Part shown: positions 33,580 to 42,298 of the stretch, in pieces | Numbering within the stretch: the stretch's first letter is position 1 | Layout of the letters: each line of letters starts with the position of its first letter | NCBI RefSeq assembly: GCF_042676065.1 | Contig: NZ_JBHTJO010000001.1 | Coordinates: forward strand, 1,922,001-1,986,000 | Origin: Methyloligella solikamskensis | Lineage (GTDB): Bacteria > Pseudomonadota > Alphaproteobacteria > Rhizobiales > Methyloligellaceae | DNA: 64,000 nucleotides | Direction: 5' to 3' | Notes under the pieces: generated by a model | Told to the model about the DNA's origin: nothing | The model's database searches: none | The model's input: the letters and a program-made list of their open reading frames with translations, nothing else | Made by a program: the position numbers and the translations under genes

Positions 33580-34713
33580 TTACTCCAGAGGACGATGGCC
33601 GGTTACAGTCAGGCCATAGCCTTCCAGACCGACGATCTTGCGAGGTGTGTTGGACAGCAGCGTCATCTGACGGACGCCCAGATCGAGTAGAATCTGCGCA
33701 CCAATACCATAATCGATCAAGCGCTGCTGGCCCGGACTACCGTTTCCGTTTTTCTTGTCGATGCGGGCCGAGACATCTCCGGCATTGCTCTCGCGGATCA
33801 GGACAAGAACGCCACGGCCCTCCTTGTCGATAGCCTCCATGGCCTTCTCGATCAGACTTTCGCGATCGCCGGTCGCAGCCAGAGTATCGTTCAGAATGTT
33901 GAGCGCGTGCACGCGGACCAGGACGGGGCCGCCTTTTGAGACATCGCCTTTGACCAGGGCAATATGTTCGATGTTGTCGACGGTCGTGGCATAGACCTTG
34001 AGATCGAACTCTCCGCCGAATCCGCTGGTAATCTTCGACTCGCTCACCACGCGCACCAACTGATCGTAGTGCAGGCGATAGGCGATCAGATCTGCAATGG
34101 TCCCAATCTTCAGATCGTGCCGCTGCGCGAATTCGATGAGATCCGGCAGGCGGGCCATGGTGCCGTCGTCCTTCATGACCTCGCAGATCACGCCGGCCGG
34201 GATCATGCCGGCAAGCCGCGCCACGTCGACGGCCGCCTCGGTATGGCCGGCACGGACCAGCACGCCACCCTCCTTCGCCACGAGCGGAAAGACATGGCCC
34301 GGCGAGACGATGTCCCGGTAGTCGTTGTTGGCGTCGATGGCGACGGAGATGGTGTGGGCTCGGTCGTGGGCAGAGATGCCTGTGGTGACCCCTTCCCTGG
34401 CCTCGATGGAGACGGTAAAGGCCGTAGAGTGCCGGGTCTTGTTCGACCGGGACATGAGTTCCAGGCGAAGCTGCTCCACGCGCTCCTCTGTCAGCGAGAG
34501 ACAGATCAGACCGCGCCCATGGGTCGCCATGAAGTTGATGACTTCGGGCGTGACCATCTGGGCCGGAATGACGAGATCGCCTTCGTTCTCACGCTCCTCG
34601 GCATCCACGAGAATGAACATCCGGCCGTTGCGCGCATCCTCGATCACCTCTTCGATGGGTGAGAGGGCGGCGTGCAGATCAATCTCTTGCGCTGTGTCTT
34701 GGGCGGTGCTCAC
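33580..34713 (-). CDS. ribB: 3,4-dihydroxy-2-butanone-4-phosphate synthase with degenerate GTP cyclohydrolase II domain (RibBX-like)
   Basis: 377 aa. The N-terminal domain (about 14-215) is an intact DHBP synthase: FILVDAEERENEGDLVIPAQ gives the acidic metal site, and THGRGLICLSLT and AGHTEAAVDVARLAGM follow. It makes the C4 donor from ribulose-5-phosphate. The C-terminal domain looks like GTP cyclohydrolase II but lacks its zinc cysteines: RVHALNILNDTL stands where active enzymes have RVHSECLTGD with a later CDCG. It should not release GTP-derived product, so a separate RibA is expected elsewhere. This pattern is known as RibBX. It is 38 bp downstream of ribE. Confidence 0.92.
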   Translation of the reverse strand: MSTAQDTAQEIDLHAALSPIEEVIEDARNGRMFILVDAEERENEGDLVIPAQMVTPEVINFMATHGRGLICLSLTEERVEQLRLELMSRSNKTRHSTAFTVSIEAREGVTTGISAHDRAHTISVAIDANNDYRDIVSPGHVFPLVAKEGGVLVRAGHTEAAVDVARLAGMIPAGVICEVMKDDGTMARLPDLIEFAQRHDLKIGTIADLIAYRLHYDQLVRVVSESKITSGFGGEFDLKVYATTVDNIEHIALVKGDVSKGGPVLVRVHALNILNDTLAATGDRESLIEKAMEAIDKEGRGVLVLIRESNAGDVSARIDKKNGNGSPGQQRLIDYGIGAQILLDLGVRQMTLLSNTPRKIVGLEGYGLTVTGHRPLE

Positions 34714-34751
34714 GGGGTCTTCTTAGTCCTGCAATGGGGCTCGCGTCGGAA

Positions 34752-35363
34752 TTATCCGGACGCATTCCCTTCAGCGAGCCGCTCTACGTAGCGGGCCATC
34801 ATATCCACTTCCAGGTTCACCGGCGCGTTGGGCTCCAATGCGCCGAGCGTCGTGTGCTCCAGGGTAAATGGTATGACGTTCACCGAGAAGCGCGGCCCTT
34901 TGACATCGTTGACGGTCAACGAAACGCCGTTCAGCGCCACGGAGCCCTTTCTAGCAATATAGCGGGCGAGCTGGGGCGGACTTTCGAAAACCAGACGTCG
35001 GCTTTCGCCATCTGGCTTCACCCCGAGAAGAAGCGCGCAGCCGTCGACATGGCCACTCACCATGTGGCCGCCGAGCTCGTCGCCCATCTTGAGGGCGCGC
35101 TCCAGGTTGACGCGGGTTCCGGTCTTCCAATCCACCAGGGTGGTGAGCGCGAGGGTTTCGTTGGAAGCGTCGACGGAGAAACGGCTGCCGTCCGCCGTTT
35201 TCTCGACGGCGGTGACCGTCAGGCAGCAACCGTTGCAGGCGATCGACGCGCCGAGCTCGATGCTTGCCGGGTCGTAATGGGAAAGGATCTCGAACCGGGC
35301 GCCTTCTTCGCCGATCTCGGCTTTTCCGACCTCGCCGATATCGGTGACTATGCCGGTGAACAT
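34752..35363 (-). CDS. ribE: Riboflavin synthase alpha subunit
   Basis: 203 aa from the ATG at 35363 (MFTGIVTDIGEV), overlapping ribD by 16 bp; the frame extends six residues further up. Two lumazine-binding repeats are visible: repeat 1 with SIACNGCCLTVTAVE, and repeat 2 with GSVALNGVSLTVNDV. A GGHMVSGHVDG segment lies between them. It dismutates two lumazines into riboflavin in the cytosol. Length and order within the operon are normal. Confidence 0.95.
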   Translation of the reverse strand: MFTGIVTDIGEVGKAEIGEEGARFEILSHYDPASIELGASIACNGCCLTVTAVEKTADGSRFSVDASNETLALTTLVDWKTGTRVNLERALKMGDELGGHMVSGHVDGCALLLGVKPDGESRRLVFESPPQLARYIARKGSVALNGVSLTVNDVKGPRFSVNVIPFTLEHTTLGALEPNAPVNLEVDMMARYVERLAEGNASG

Positions 35364-36463
35364 TTCGGCTTCCGATGCCATTCCGTCATGCGGTCCCGGC
35401 CGAAAGAGCGCTCGCCGGTCATGACGTAGTCGCCGCTGCCGGTGAGCTTGTCGATGCCGTCATCGACGAAGGGCAGCAGGCCTTGGGGCCCGACTTCCTC
35501 CACGCCTTGATAGATGAGAGCTTCGTCGACGAGGCCGGCGTCCAGGAAGCTTTTGGCGACGGCGGGACCGCCTTCCACGAGCACGCGGGTGATGCCCGCC
35601 ATGGCGAGGCCCTCCAGGGCTTCGCGGACGCACGGAAAGCCTTCCTCGTCGCAATTGACCCGAAGGATCTCAGCACCGCGCTCCTGAAGCGAGGCCTCGT
35701 TGGTCTGGGGCTCGTCGGAACAGACGAACCAGACCGGCACCATCTCGTCGTCGAAAAGCTGGGCCTGTTTCGGGGTGCGCAGACGGCGGTCGAGCACCAC
35801 GCGGACCGGAGAGCGGCATTCCATGCCGGGAAGCCGGCAAGTCAGGCTCGGATCATCGGTGGTGACGGTGCCGCGGCCCACGAGAATGGCGTCGCAGCGG
35901 GCGCGCTGCAGATGGGCATGGGCCCGGGCCGCCTCGCCGGTCACCCATACGGGGCTGCCATTGCCCTCTGGGATGCGGCCGTCTGAGCCGACGGCGAGCT
36001 TAAGGATGACCTCGGGGCGGTGCTCGGCGACACGCAGGATATGGCCCCGGATCATGTCGGCGGCAGCATCGGCGAGGACGCCTTCGGTCACCTCGATTCC
36101 GGCCGCCTTCATCTTCTCGATCCCAAGGCCCGCGGTTCGCGGATCGGGATCGCGCATGGCGGCGACGACGCGGCTGGGCTCGGCAGCGATGAGCGCCTCA
36201 GTACAGGCCTCGCCCCTGCCCTCATGGGCGCACGGTTCGAGCGTCACATAGACGGTGGCGCCCTTGGCGCGATCTCCGGCCTGGGCGAGCGCGATGGCCT
36301 CCGCATGAGGCCTGCCGCCTGGTGCGGTCACGCCGCGCCCGACGATCTCTCCGTCGGGGCCGACAATCACACATCCGACAGACGGGTTAGGCCAAGTCGT
36401 ACCGAGGCCCCTGCGCGCCATAGCAAGCGCCTGGGCCATGTAATCTTCATCACGCATGGTCAT
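35348..36463 (-). CDS. ribD: Bifunctional riboflavin deaminase/reductase RibD
   Basis: 371 aa. The N-terminal zinc deaminase (to about 150) has GRPHAEAIAL and TLEPCAHEGRGEACTEAL, with the His, Glu and two Cys of the metal site. The C-terminal NADPH reductase (about 155-360) has RCDAILVGRGTVTTDDPSLTCR and ITRVLVEGGPAVAKSFL. Together they perform the second and third steps of riboflavin synthesis from the GTP product. The start is the ATG at 36463 or two codons later. It lies 37 bp after nrdR. Confidence 0.95.
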   Translation of the reverse strand: MTMRDEDYMAQALAMARRGLGTTWPNPSVGCVIVGPDGEIVGRGVTAPGGRPHAEAIALAQAGDRAKGATVYVTLEPCAHEGRGEACTEALIAAEPSRVVAAMRDPDPRTAGLGIEKMKAAGIEVTEGVLADAAADMIRGHILRVAEHRPEVILKLAVGSDGRIPEGNGSPVWVTGEAARAHAHLQRARCDAILVGRGTVTTDDPSLTCRLPGMECRSPVRVVLDRRLRTPKQAQLFDDEMVPVWFVCSDEPQTNEASLQERGAEILRVNCDEEGFPCVREALEGLAMAGITRVLVEGGPAVAKSFLDAGLVDEALIYQGVEEVGPQGLLPFVDDGIDKLTGSGDYVMTGERSFGRDRMTEWHRKPKCSPA

Positions 36464-36500
36464 GAGCTTCTAATGCGCCGTGCCGTTTCGGCTCCGGTCG

Positions 36501-36992
36501 CTAATCGTCATCCGGCGATAACTGATCTTCTGCATCGGGCGTCGGGCCGGCGAGTTCTCCCAGCACGGCCTCAAAGTCCTTGGCCTCGCGGAAATTCTTG
36601 TAGACCGAGGCGAACCGTACATATGCGACGTCATCCAGCGTCTTCAAGGCCTCCATTACGAGGGTGCCGATGGTCTCGGACGGCACGTCGTTCTCGCCCA
36701 TATTTTCCAACCGGCGCACGAGCCCGCTAACCAGGCGCTCAAGGCGCTCCGGATCGACGTCTCGCTTGCGGGTGGCCATCTGAATGGAGCGCATCAGCTT
36801 GTCCCGGTCGAAGGGCACTCGACGACCGTGGCGCTTGATCACCGTCAGCTCACGGAGCTGAACGCGCTCGAAAGTGGTGAAGCGGCCGCCGCAATCTGAA
36901 CAGATGCGGCGGCGCCTTATTGTGGAATGATCCTCACTGGGCCGCGAGTCTTTGACCTGCGTGGCGGTGCTGCCGCAATACGGGCATCGCAT
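36501..36992 (-). CDS. nrdR: Transcriptional repressor NrdR
   Basis: 163 aa. The N-terminal zinc ribbon is intact (MRCPYCGS near residue 1 and RICSDCGGRF near 31), and an ATP-cone domain follows (VIKRHGRRVPFDRDKLMRSIQMATRKR). It represses ribonucleotide reductase genes when dATP/ATP is bound, at NrdR boxes. No nrd gene is in the window. It is 41 bp downstream of glyA, the normal order. Confidence 0.96.
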   Translation of the reverse strand: MRCPYCGSTATQVKDSRPSEDHSTIRRRRICSDCGGRFTTFERVQLRELTVIKRHGRRVPFDRDKLMRSIQMATRKRDVDPERLERLVSGLVRRLENMGENDVPSETIGTLVMEALKTLDDVAYVRFASVYKNFREAKDFEAVLGELAGPTPDAEDQLSPDDD

Positions 36993-37033
36993 AGTGGCCA
37001 GCTCCCCCTCTTATTGCCCCGCCGAAGATCAGC

Positions 37034-38338
37034 TTAGCGATAGATCGGAAAGCTCTCGCAAAGCGCGATGGCGCGCTCCTTGACCGACTCCTCGACCTTC
37101 TGGTTGCCCTCCTCGCCGTTCTCGGCCAAGCCGTCCAGCACCTCGACGATGAGGTTGCCGATGGTCTGGAACTCCGAGACGCCGAAGCCGCGGGTCGTAC
37201 CGGCCGGCGTGCCGAGACGAATGCCCGAGGTGATGGCGGGCTTCTCCGGATCGAAGGGAACGCCGTTCTTGTTGCAGGTGATATGGGCCCGGCCAAGCGC
37301 CAGCTCGGCAGCCTTACCGGTGAGCTTCTTGGGCCGCAGATCGACCAGCATGACGTGGGTGTCCGTGCCGCCGGAGACGAGATCGGCACCACCGCCGACC
37401 AGCACCTCACCGAGAGCCTTGGCGTTGTCGACAACCTGCTTGGCGTAGATCTTGAAGTCGGGCGACAGAGCCTCCTGGAAGGCAGCTGCCTTGCCGGCGA
37501 TGACATGCATCAGCGGACCGCCCTGCAGGCCCGGGAACACGGCGGAGTTGATCTTCTTGCCGATGTCCTCGTTGTTGGACAGGACCATGCCCGAGCGCGG
37601 GCCGCGCAGGGTCTTGTGGGTCGTGGTGGTGACGACGTCTGCGTGGGGCAGCGGGCTCGGATGAACGCCGCCGGCGACGAGGCCTGCGAAATGGGCCATG
37701 TCGACGAGCAGATACGCACCGACCTCATCGGCGATCTTACGGAAGCGCGCAAAGTCGATGATGCGCGGATAGGCCGAACCGCCGGCGATGATCAGGGCCG
37801 GCTTGTGCTCCTTGGCGAGCTGCTCGACCTGGTCGTAATCGATCTCGTGGGTGTCCTCACGGACGCCGTACTGGACCGCGTTGAACCACTTGCCCGACAG
37901 GTTCGGCGGGGCGCCATGGGTGAGATGGCCGCCGGCCGCGAGCGACATGCCGAGAATGGTGTCGCCGGGCTTCAGCAGCGCCAGGAAAACTGCCTGGTTC
38001 GCCTGGGAGCCGGAATGGGGCTGGACGTTGACGAAGCTGCAGTCGAACAGCCGCTTGGCGCGGTCGATGGCGAGGTTCTCGACGACATCGACATACTGGC
38101 AGCCGCCATAGTAGCGGCGGCCCGGATAGCCTTCGGCGTATTTGTTGGTGAGCAGCGTGCCGACAGCGTCGAGCACGGCGCGGGAGACGATGTTCTCCGA
38201 GGCGATCAGCTCGATCTCGGTCTGCTGACGCTCGGCTTCGTCCTCGATGGCATCCCAAAGCTCAGAATCGGTATCCTCAAGATGCTTGGAGAAGAAGCCT
38301 TCTCCACGAATATCCGTGTTGCTCTCGCTTGCCGTCAT
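37034..38338 (-). CDS. glyA: Serine hydroxymethyltransferase
   Basis: 434 aa from the ATG at 38338, with GAGGAGCG about 8 nt upstream; the frame continues without support to 38548. It converts serine and tetrahydrofolate to glycine and 5,10-methylene-THF. Landmarks are IASENIVSRAVLDAVGT, YPGRRYYGGCQYVD and the PLP lysine in VVTTTTHKTLRGPRSG (about residue 240). It supplies one-carbon units, and its glycine can enter heme through hemA immediately upstream. It heads the glyA-to-thiL group, and a leader with a terminator-like hairpin precedes it. Confidence 0.97.
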   Translation of the reverse strand: MTASESNTDIRGEGFFSKHLEDTDSELWDAIEDEAERQQTEIELIASENIVSRAVLDAVGTLLTNKYAEGYPGRRYYGGCQYVDVVENLAIDRAKRLFDCSFVNVQPHSGSQANQAVFLALLKPGDTILGMSLAAGGHLTHGAPPNLSGKWFNAVQYGVREDTHEIDYDQVEQLAKEHKPALIIAGGSAYPRIIDFARFRKIADEVGAYLLVDMAHFAGLVAGGVHPSPLPHADVVTTTTHKTLRGPRSGMVLSNNEDIGKKINSAVFPGLQGGPLMHVIAGKAAAFQEALSPDFKIYAKQVVDNAKALGEVLVGGGADLVSGGTDTHVMLVDLRPKKLTGKAAELALGRAHITCNKNGVPFDPEKPAITSGIRLGTPAGTTRGFGVSEFQTIGNLIVEVLDGLAENGEEGNQKVEESVKERAIALCESFPIYR

Positions 38339-38403
38339 CTCTTGCGCTCCTCGAAAAAACGGGCTCCCCAGTCCGATTGTGGACCTTTGCCGTGCTCTTG
38401 TCC

Positions 38404-38441
38404 AAAAAGGCAAAAACGCCCCGGCCATGGGTGGCCCGGAG
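38404..38441 (-). terminator. Terminator-like hairpin in glyA leader
   Basis: On the minus strand CTCC-G-GGCCA pairs with TGGCC-GGGG around a CCCA loop (38441-38419), with one bulged G. It is followed by CGTTTTTGCCTTTTT (to 38404). It lies 66 nt before the glyA ATG and about 30 nt after the predicted promoter, where it could attenuate glyA or end a short RNA. It is too far (over 210 bp) from the hemA stop to be an obvious hemA terminator. Confidence 0.55.
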
Positions 38442-38471
38442 CGATGCCATAAGATGATTTGATTGCCACTT

Positions 38472-38499
38472 AGCATATGTCGCGCAGGCTTACTAGCAA
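38472..38499 (-). promoter_or_regulatory. Candidate sigma-70 promoter upstream of glyA
   Basis: On the minus strand TTGCTA (38499-38494) and TATGCT (38477-38472) are separated by 16 bp. It would start transcription near 38465, giving a leader of about 125 nt that runs through the hairpin at 38441-38419. Confidence 0.45.
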
Positions 38500-38652
38500 C
38501 AGCGCTGAGTGGCAGATTGGCGCAATATTTAGCGCCTCTTCCAGCCATATCTTCGAGATACGGCTATTGGGACTACGATGAAGCGGTGCGCTTGGATCAG
38601 GCCGGAGAGGTGGCCGGTTCTTGCCTGAAGGCCGCGACTGCCTCGTTAGGCC

Positions 38653-39864
38653 TTACGCGGCGCGGGCCAGATCCATCTCTTGCCAGAGGGTGTTCAGCGC
38701 ATCCATCAGGTAATCCATATCCTCATCGGTGTGATAAGGCGCCGGGGTCAGGCGGATGCGCTCCGTGCCGCGGCGTACCGTGGGATAGTTGATGGGCTGA
38801 ACGTAGACGCCGAAACGCTCCAGGAGCGCATCGGTGAGCTTCTTGCAGCGAACCGGATCGCCGACCATGACCGGCACGATGTGGCTGGGGTTTTCCAGCA
38901 CTGGGAGATTGGCGGCCGCCATGCGGTCCTTCAGCTCCCGCGCCCGCTCCTGAAGCTGGGTGCGCTCCACCTGGCTCTCTTTCAGATGGCGGATTGAGGC
39001 CACGGCGCCGGCCACGATGGCGGGCGCGAGCGAGGTGGTGAAGATGAAGCCCGGCGCATAGGACCGGATCGCGTCGATCATGTTGGTCGAGGCCGCGATA
39101 TAGCCGCCCATGAGGCCGAAGCCCTTGGCAAGCGTCCCTTCGATGATATCGACCTCGCCCATGAGCCCGTCCCGGTCGGCGATGCCGCCGCCGCGAGGAC
39201 CGTAGATGCCAACCGCATGGACCTCGTCGAGATAGGTCAGCGCATTGTGCTTCTTGGCTACGGCGCAGATCTCCGCGATTGGGGCGATATCGCCATCCAT
39301 GGAATAGACCGACTCGAAGGCGACGACCTTCGGCGTGTCGTTGGAATATTCTGAGAGCTGCCGGTCGAGATCCTCGACGTCGTTATGGGCCCAGATGCGC
39401 TTCGGGCCACCGCCGTGGCGGATGCCCTCGATCATGGAGGCGTGATTCTGCTCGTCGGAGAAGATCACGCAGCCCGGCAGGATGCGGGCGAGCGTGGAGA
39501 GCGCCGCTTCGTTGGCGACGTAGCCAGACGTGAACAGAAGGCTGGCCGCCTTGCCGTGCAGGTCGGCGAGCTCACGCTCTAGCTCGACGTGATAATGGGT
39601 CGTGCCGGAGATGTTGCGGGTGCCGCCTGCGCCTGCGCCTGCCGTCTCGATGGCCTCGTGCATGGCCTTGAGCACCTTCGGGTGCTGGCCCATGCCGATA
39701 TAGTCGTTGCTGCACCAGACCTTGATCGAGCGCTGGCCGTCAGCGCTGAAATAACTTGCATGGGGGAAGTTGCCGCGCTTGCGCCGGATATCGGCAAATT
39801 CGCGGTACCGGCCTTCCTGCCGAAGGGCGCGGAGGGCGCCTGCGAGCTCTTCTTCGTAATCCAT
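38653..39864 (-). CDS. hemA: 5-aminolevulinate synthase
   Basis: 403 aa from the ATG at 39864 (MDYEEEL); the frame runs 15 codons further up. It condenses glycine and succinyl-CoA to 5-aminolevulinate, the alphaproteobacterial (C4) route to tetrapyrroles. Landmarks are WCSNDYIGMGQHPKVL, AGAGAGGTRNISGTTHYHVELE, LDEVHAVGIYGPRGGG and the PLP lysine in EGTLAKGFGLMGG (about residue 245). It lies directly upstream of glyA, which makes its substrate glycine. No FNR-type box was recognised in the 197 bp upstream. Confidence 0.96.
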   Translation of the reverse strand: MDYEEELAGALRALRQEGRYREFADIRRKRGNFPHASYFSADGQRSIKVWCSNDYIGMGQHPKVLKAMHEAIETAGAGAGGTRNISGTTHYHVELERELADLHGKAASLLFTSGYVANEAALSTLARILPGCVIFSDEQNHASMIEGIRHGGGPKRIWAHNDVEDLDRQLSEYSNDTPKVVAFESVYSMDGDIAPIAEICAVAKKHNALTYLDEVHAVGIYGPRGGGIADRDGLMGEVDIIEGTLAKGFGLMGGYIAASTNMIDAIRSYAPGFIFTTSLAPAIVAGAVASIRHLKESQVERTQLQERARELKDRMAAANLPVLENPSHIVPVMVGDPVRCKKLTDALLERFGVYVQPINYPTVRRGTERIRLTPAPYHTDEDMDYLMDALNTLWQEMDLARAA

Positions 39865-40061
39865 TCGCTCGTATCTAGCTTGGCCGAAATGAGTCCGGCA
39901 CTGGGTCAAATGCGACCACTGGCCTTTACCACATCATAGGCCTAAGCCGTAGGAGAATGGTCGAACCTATGGTCGCAGGGCTCACCTTTCTGGCACAGCA
40001 AGCCTACGAAGAGAATGCGTTTTCTCCGTTTGAGATAGGTGCTTTGGCGCGAAGGTAAAGG

Positions 40062-41411
40062 CTAGTAGGTCGACGCCGTCTGGGCGCCGCCGTCCTTGTT
40101 GTAGATATCGGGGCGGAAATGGGTCACGCCATCGGGCGTGGTCCAACCGTCGATATAAACGAACATGACCTGCACCTTGGAGCGAAGCTCGACCACTTCC
40201 TGCTCGCCGGTATGCTTTAGCTCCTGGATGCGCGGCAGATCCCAGCCGGGCACGTCGCGCAGCAGCCATGCGGCAAGCTGATCGACATTGTGGATACGCA
40301 CGCAGCCGTGGCTCTCGTAGCGCAGCTCCTGGCCGAACAGAGCCTTCTCAGGCGTGTCGTGCATGTACACGGCATAGCGATTCGGGAAGTCGAGCTTGAT
40401 GTAGCCAAGCGCGTTCTCTTCCCATGGCAGCTGACGGAATCGATAGCCGTAGACCGCGTCCCCGTACCAGTCCACTTGGTCCGACCTCAGGATCCGGCCA
40501 GAGCCATCGATCGCCTGCATGCGGTAGGTATCGAAGAAATCGACGCCGCTGGCGGTCAACTCGCGGGCTTTCGGAACGAGGTCGTTACGCACGATGCTCT
40601 TGGGCACGTTCCAGTACGGATTGAAGCTCACCCGCTGAATGGTGCTCTCAAGGGTCGGCGTCGCCAAATCGGCCTTGCCGACGACGGCCGTATAGCGGCC
40701 GACGACCTGCCCGTTCTCGACAGCTTCCGACTGGGCGGCCGGAATGTTTACGATCACGTAGCGGTTCTTGGTCTGAGGCACGGCCTTCTTCAGGCGTGTC
40801 AGGCTATTCTTGAGCTGCTGAAGGCGAACCTGGGCCGGCACGTTCAGCGCATCCACGGTCGGGCGATCGATCACGCCGGTGGGCGGAAGGCCGTGGCGCT
40901 CCTGGAAGCGGCGGACGGCCTGCACGAGGGTCTCGTCGTATTCGTTCGGAACGCTGCGCCCGTAAAGGTCGCCGCTGATCTCGAGACGCTGATGAAGGGT
41001 GACGATCTCATCGCCGTGAGAGCCGGGGCGAAGCGCCAGCTCGGGCACGCGCGGCCAGCCGCCACGGGCAACGATCTGCTCGTAGACGCCGATCGCCTGC
41101 TCCGTCATCTCGATGTTCTGGCGGGCAAGGGTCGGGAAGCCGAGCTGCGGGTTGCGCACCCACTGCTCCTTGAAGGGATCGGGGCCCTGCGGCTGCACCT
41201 GCTCCTGGCGGCGGCCGAACCAGATGCCCCTGCGGCTTCCTTCCGTGGAGGCCTGGGTTCCGCTGCTGGCGTTGGTCGGTTCACCGCCCAGCCAGTTCTG
41301 GAAGCCGTTCATGAAGTCGGCCCGGGCGGGCGTCATGCCAGCCACAGCGATAATCGCGCCGACGCCAGAGGCAATCAGTGCGGTCCGAAAATTACGATGC
41401 CAAGTGGTCAT
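40062..41411 (-). CDS. ldtP: L,D-transpeptidase with peptidoglycan-binding domain
   Basis: 449 aa secreted protein. A signal peptide ends at about residue 31 (TPARA before D32). A peptidoglycan-binding domain (about 125-190) is followed by a YkuD catalytic domain (about 215-405), whose nucleophile is C370 in YESHGCVRIHN. It would form 3-3 crosslinks or attach proteins to peptidoglycan in the periplasm. Gln/Arg-rich segments between residues 50 and 75 look disordered. The MarR regulator gene ldtR lies just upstream; in Liberibacter and Sinorhizobium LdtR controls this gene. Confidence 0.88.
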   Translation of the reverse strand: MTTWHRNFRTALIASGVGAIIAVAGMTPARADFMNGFQNWLGGEPTNASSGTQASTEGSRRGIWFGRRQEQVQPQGPDPFKEQWVRNPQLGFPTLARQNIEMTEQAIGVYEQIVARGGWPRVPELALRPGSHGDEIVTLHQRLEISGDLYGRSVPNEYDETLVQAVRRFQERHGLPPTGVIDRPTVDALNVPAQVRLQQLKNSLTRLKKAVPQTKNRYVIVNIPAAQSEAVENGQVVGRYTAVVGKADLATPTLESTIQRVSFNPYWNVPKSIVRNDLVPKARELTASGVDFFDTYRMQAIDGSGRILRSDQVDWYGDAVYGYRFRQLPWEENALGYIKLDFPNRYAVYMHDTPEKALFGQELRYESHGCVRIHNVDQLAAWLLRDVPGWDLPRIQELKHTGEQEVVELRSKVQVMFVYIDGWTTPDGVTHFRPDIYNKDGGAQTASTY

Positions 41412-41529
41412 ATGCCGCTCCCCGTCCTTGCGGCTCGGCTCCTGCGAAAGACATTAGCCCCTTCCGGTCCGCAAAACTAGCCGGTCAGGGTTAACAAAGA
41501 TCAAGCTGAGCTATCGCCCCTTAAAGTCG

Positions 41530-41563
41530 CGGCCCGGTGTTGAGATGTCCCTCTCCCGGGCCG
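41530..41563. repeat. Inverted repeat in the ldtP upstream region
   Basis: CGGCCCGG (41530-41537) and CCGGGCCG (41556-41563) are perfect reverse complements. An inner GAGA/TCTC pairing would extend the stem. It lies about 120 bp before the ldtP start and could be a leader structure or regulator site. Confidence 0.45.
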
Positions 41564-41647
41564 TGTCGTCGTAGGTCAAATGCTCGCTGGCCTTACGAGT
41601 TTCAATGGCTAGGGGGAGATTGCGGCTATTTTGCGTGGAGTGTGGAC

Positions 41648-41688
41648 TAAAAAGCACAAACCGCCCGGGTGGTTTCCCACCCGGACGG
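41648..41688 (-). terminator. Rho-independent terminator after ldtR
   Basis: On the minus strand a 12-bp stem (CCGTCCGGGTGG with CCACCCGGGCGG, one G-U pair) closes a GAAA tetraloop (41688-41661). It is followed by TTTGTGCTTTTT. It starts about 30 bp after the ldtR stop codon and is the cleanest terminator in the window. Confidence 0.88.
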
Positions 41689-41718
41689 CTCAGTTCGATC
41701 TGGTTTTTCGCCGCTCGC

Positions 41719-42228
41719 TTAGAGCTGGTAGCGGATCTGATCGGTCCAGAAGCGCTCCAGACGGATCAGCGACTTGTTCAGGCTTTCCAGCTCGTCGCCG
41801 CCGATGCCGCCCACCTTCTGGAGGGATTTCAGCTGACGGTCGTAGAGCTGGTTGACGATCTCGGAGACCGCCTGGCCCTTGTCGGTGAGGCTGACGCGGA
41901 CCGAGCGGCGGTCCGTGGTCGAGCGCTCGTGATGGATGTATCCCGCTTCGACGAGCTTCTTCAGATTGTAGGACACATTGGAGCCGAGATAGTAGCCGCG
42001 GCTCTTCAGCTCGCCCGCGGTTACTTCCGAATCGCCGATGTTGTACAGCAGCAGAGCCTGGACCCCATTGACGTCCGACCGCCCCATACGGTCGAACTCG
42101 TCTTTGATGACATCCAGAAGCAACCGATGAAGACGCTCAATAAGCTTCAAGGAGATCAGATAGCGACCTTTGAGATCTTCTACCTCGCCTGAGCTTTCAT
42201 GCGCACCAATGTCTAGCGCTACATTCAT
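41719..42228 (-). CDS. ldtR: MarR family regulator LdtR
   Basis: 169 aa from the ATG at 42228, with GAGGGTAGG upstream; the longer frame to 42267 has no such site. It is a winged-helix MarR protein: LKGRYLISLKLIERLHRLLLDVIKDEFDR near the start, recognition region TAGELKSRGYYLGSNVSYNLKKLVEAGYIHHERS, wing DRRSVRVSLTDKG, and the C-terminal dimer helix SLIRLERFWTDQIRYQL. These segments match the LdtR group, known in Liberibacter and Sinorhizobium to control ldtP and stress tolerance through ligand-relieved binding. It is followed by a strong terminator and preceded by a perfect palindrome that may be its own operator. Confidence 0.92.
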   Translation of the reverse strand: MNVALDIGAHESSGEVEDLKGRYLISLKLIERLHRLLLDVIKDEFDRMGRSDVNGVQALLLYNIGDSEVTAGELKSRGYYLGSNVSYNLKKLVEAGYIHHERSTTDRRSVRVSLTDKGQAVSEIVNQLYDRQLKSLQKVGGIGGDELESLNKSLIRLERFWTDQIRYQL

Positions 42229-42298
42229 GACACCTACCCTCGTTGTTGTTTTTTTCCCCAACTTCAAGGGACTATAGGTGCGCTCAAGCTAAAATCAC

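Larger units (their letters stand above)
38339..38652. other. 314 bp hemA-glyA intergenic region with glyA promoter and leader
   Basis: No gene is visible. On the minus strand it holds a candidate promoter (38499-38472), then a G/C-rich hairpin followed by T-runs (38441-38404), then the glyA ribosome-binding site. The stretch next to the hemA stop has no clear structure. Confidence 0.55.
41412..41718. other. 307 bp ldtR-ldtP intergenic region
   Basis: No gene is visible. Its ldtR-proximal end holds a strong terminator (41648-41688). The ldtP-proximal part holds an inverted repeat (41530-41563) and a weak promoter-like TTGATC/CTAGTT pair with an 18 bp spacer near 41504-41478 on the minus strand. 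Confidence 0.55.

Noticed and set aside
33578..34751. FMN riboswitch in the rib gene cluster
   Set aside because: Gaps between rib genes are 2-38 bp or overlaps, and no RFN element is visible upstream of ribD.
38339..38548. In-frame N-terminal extension of glyA
   Set aside because: It would read through the hairpin and lacks a ribosome-binding site; family similarity starts near the ATG at 38338.
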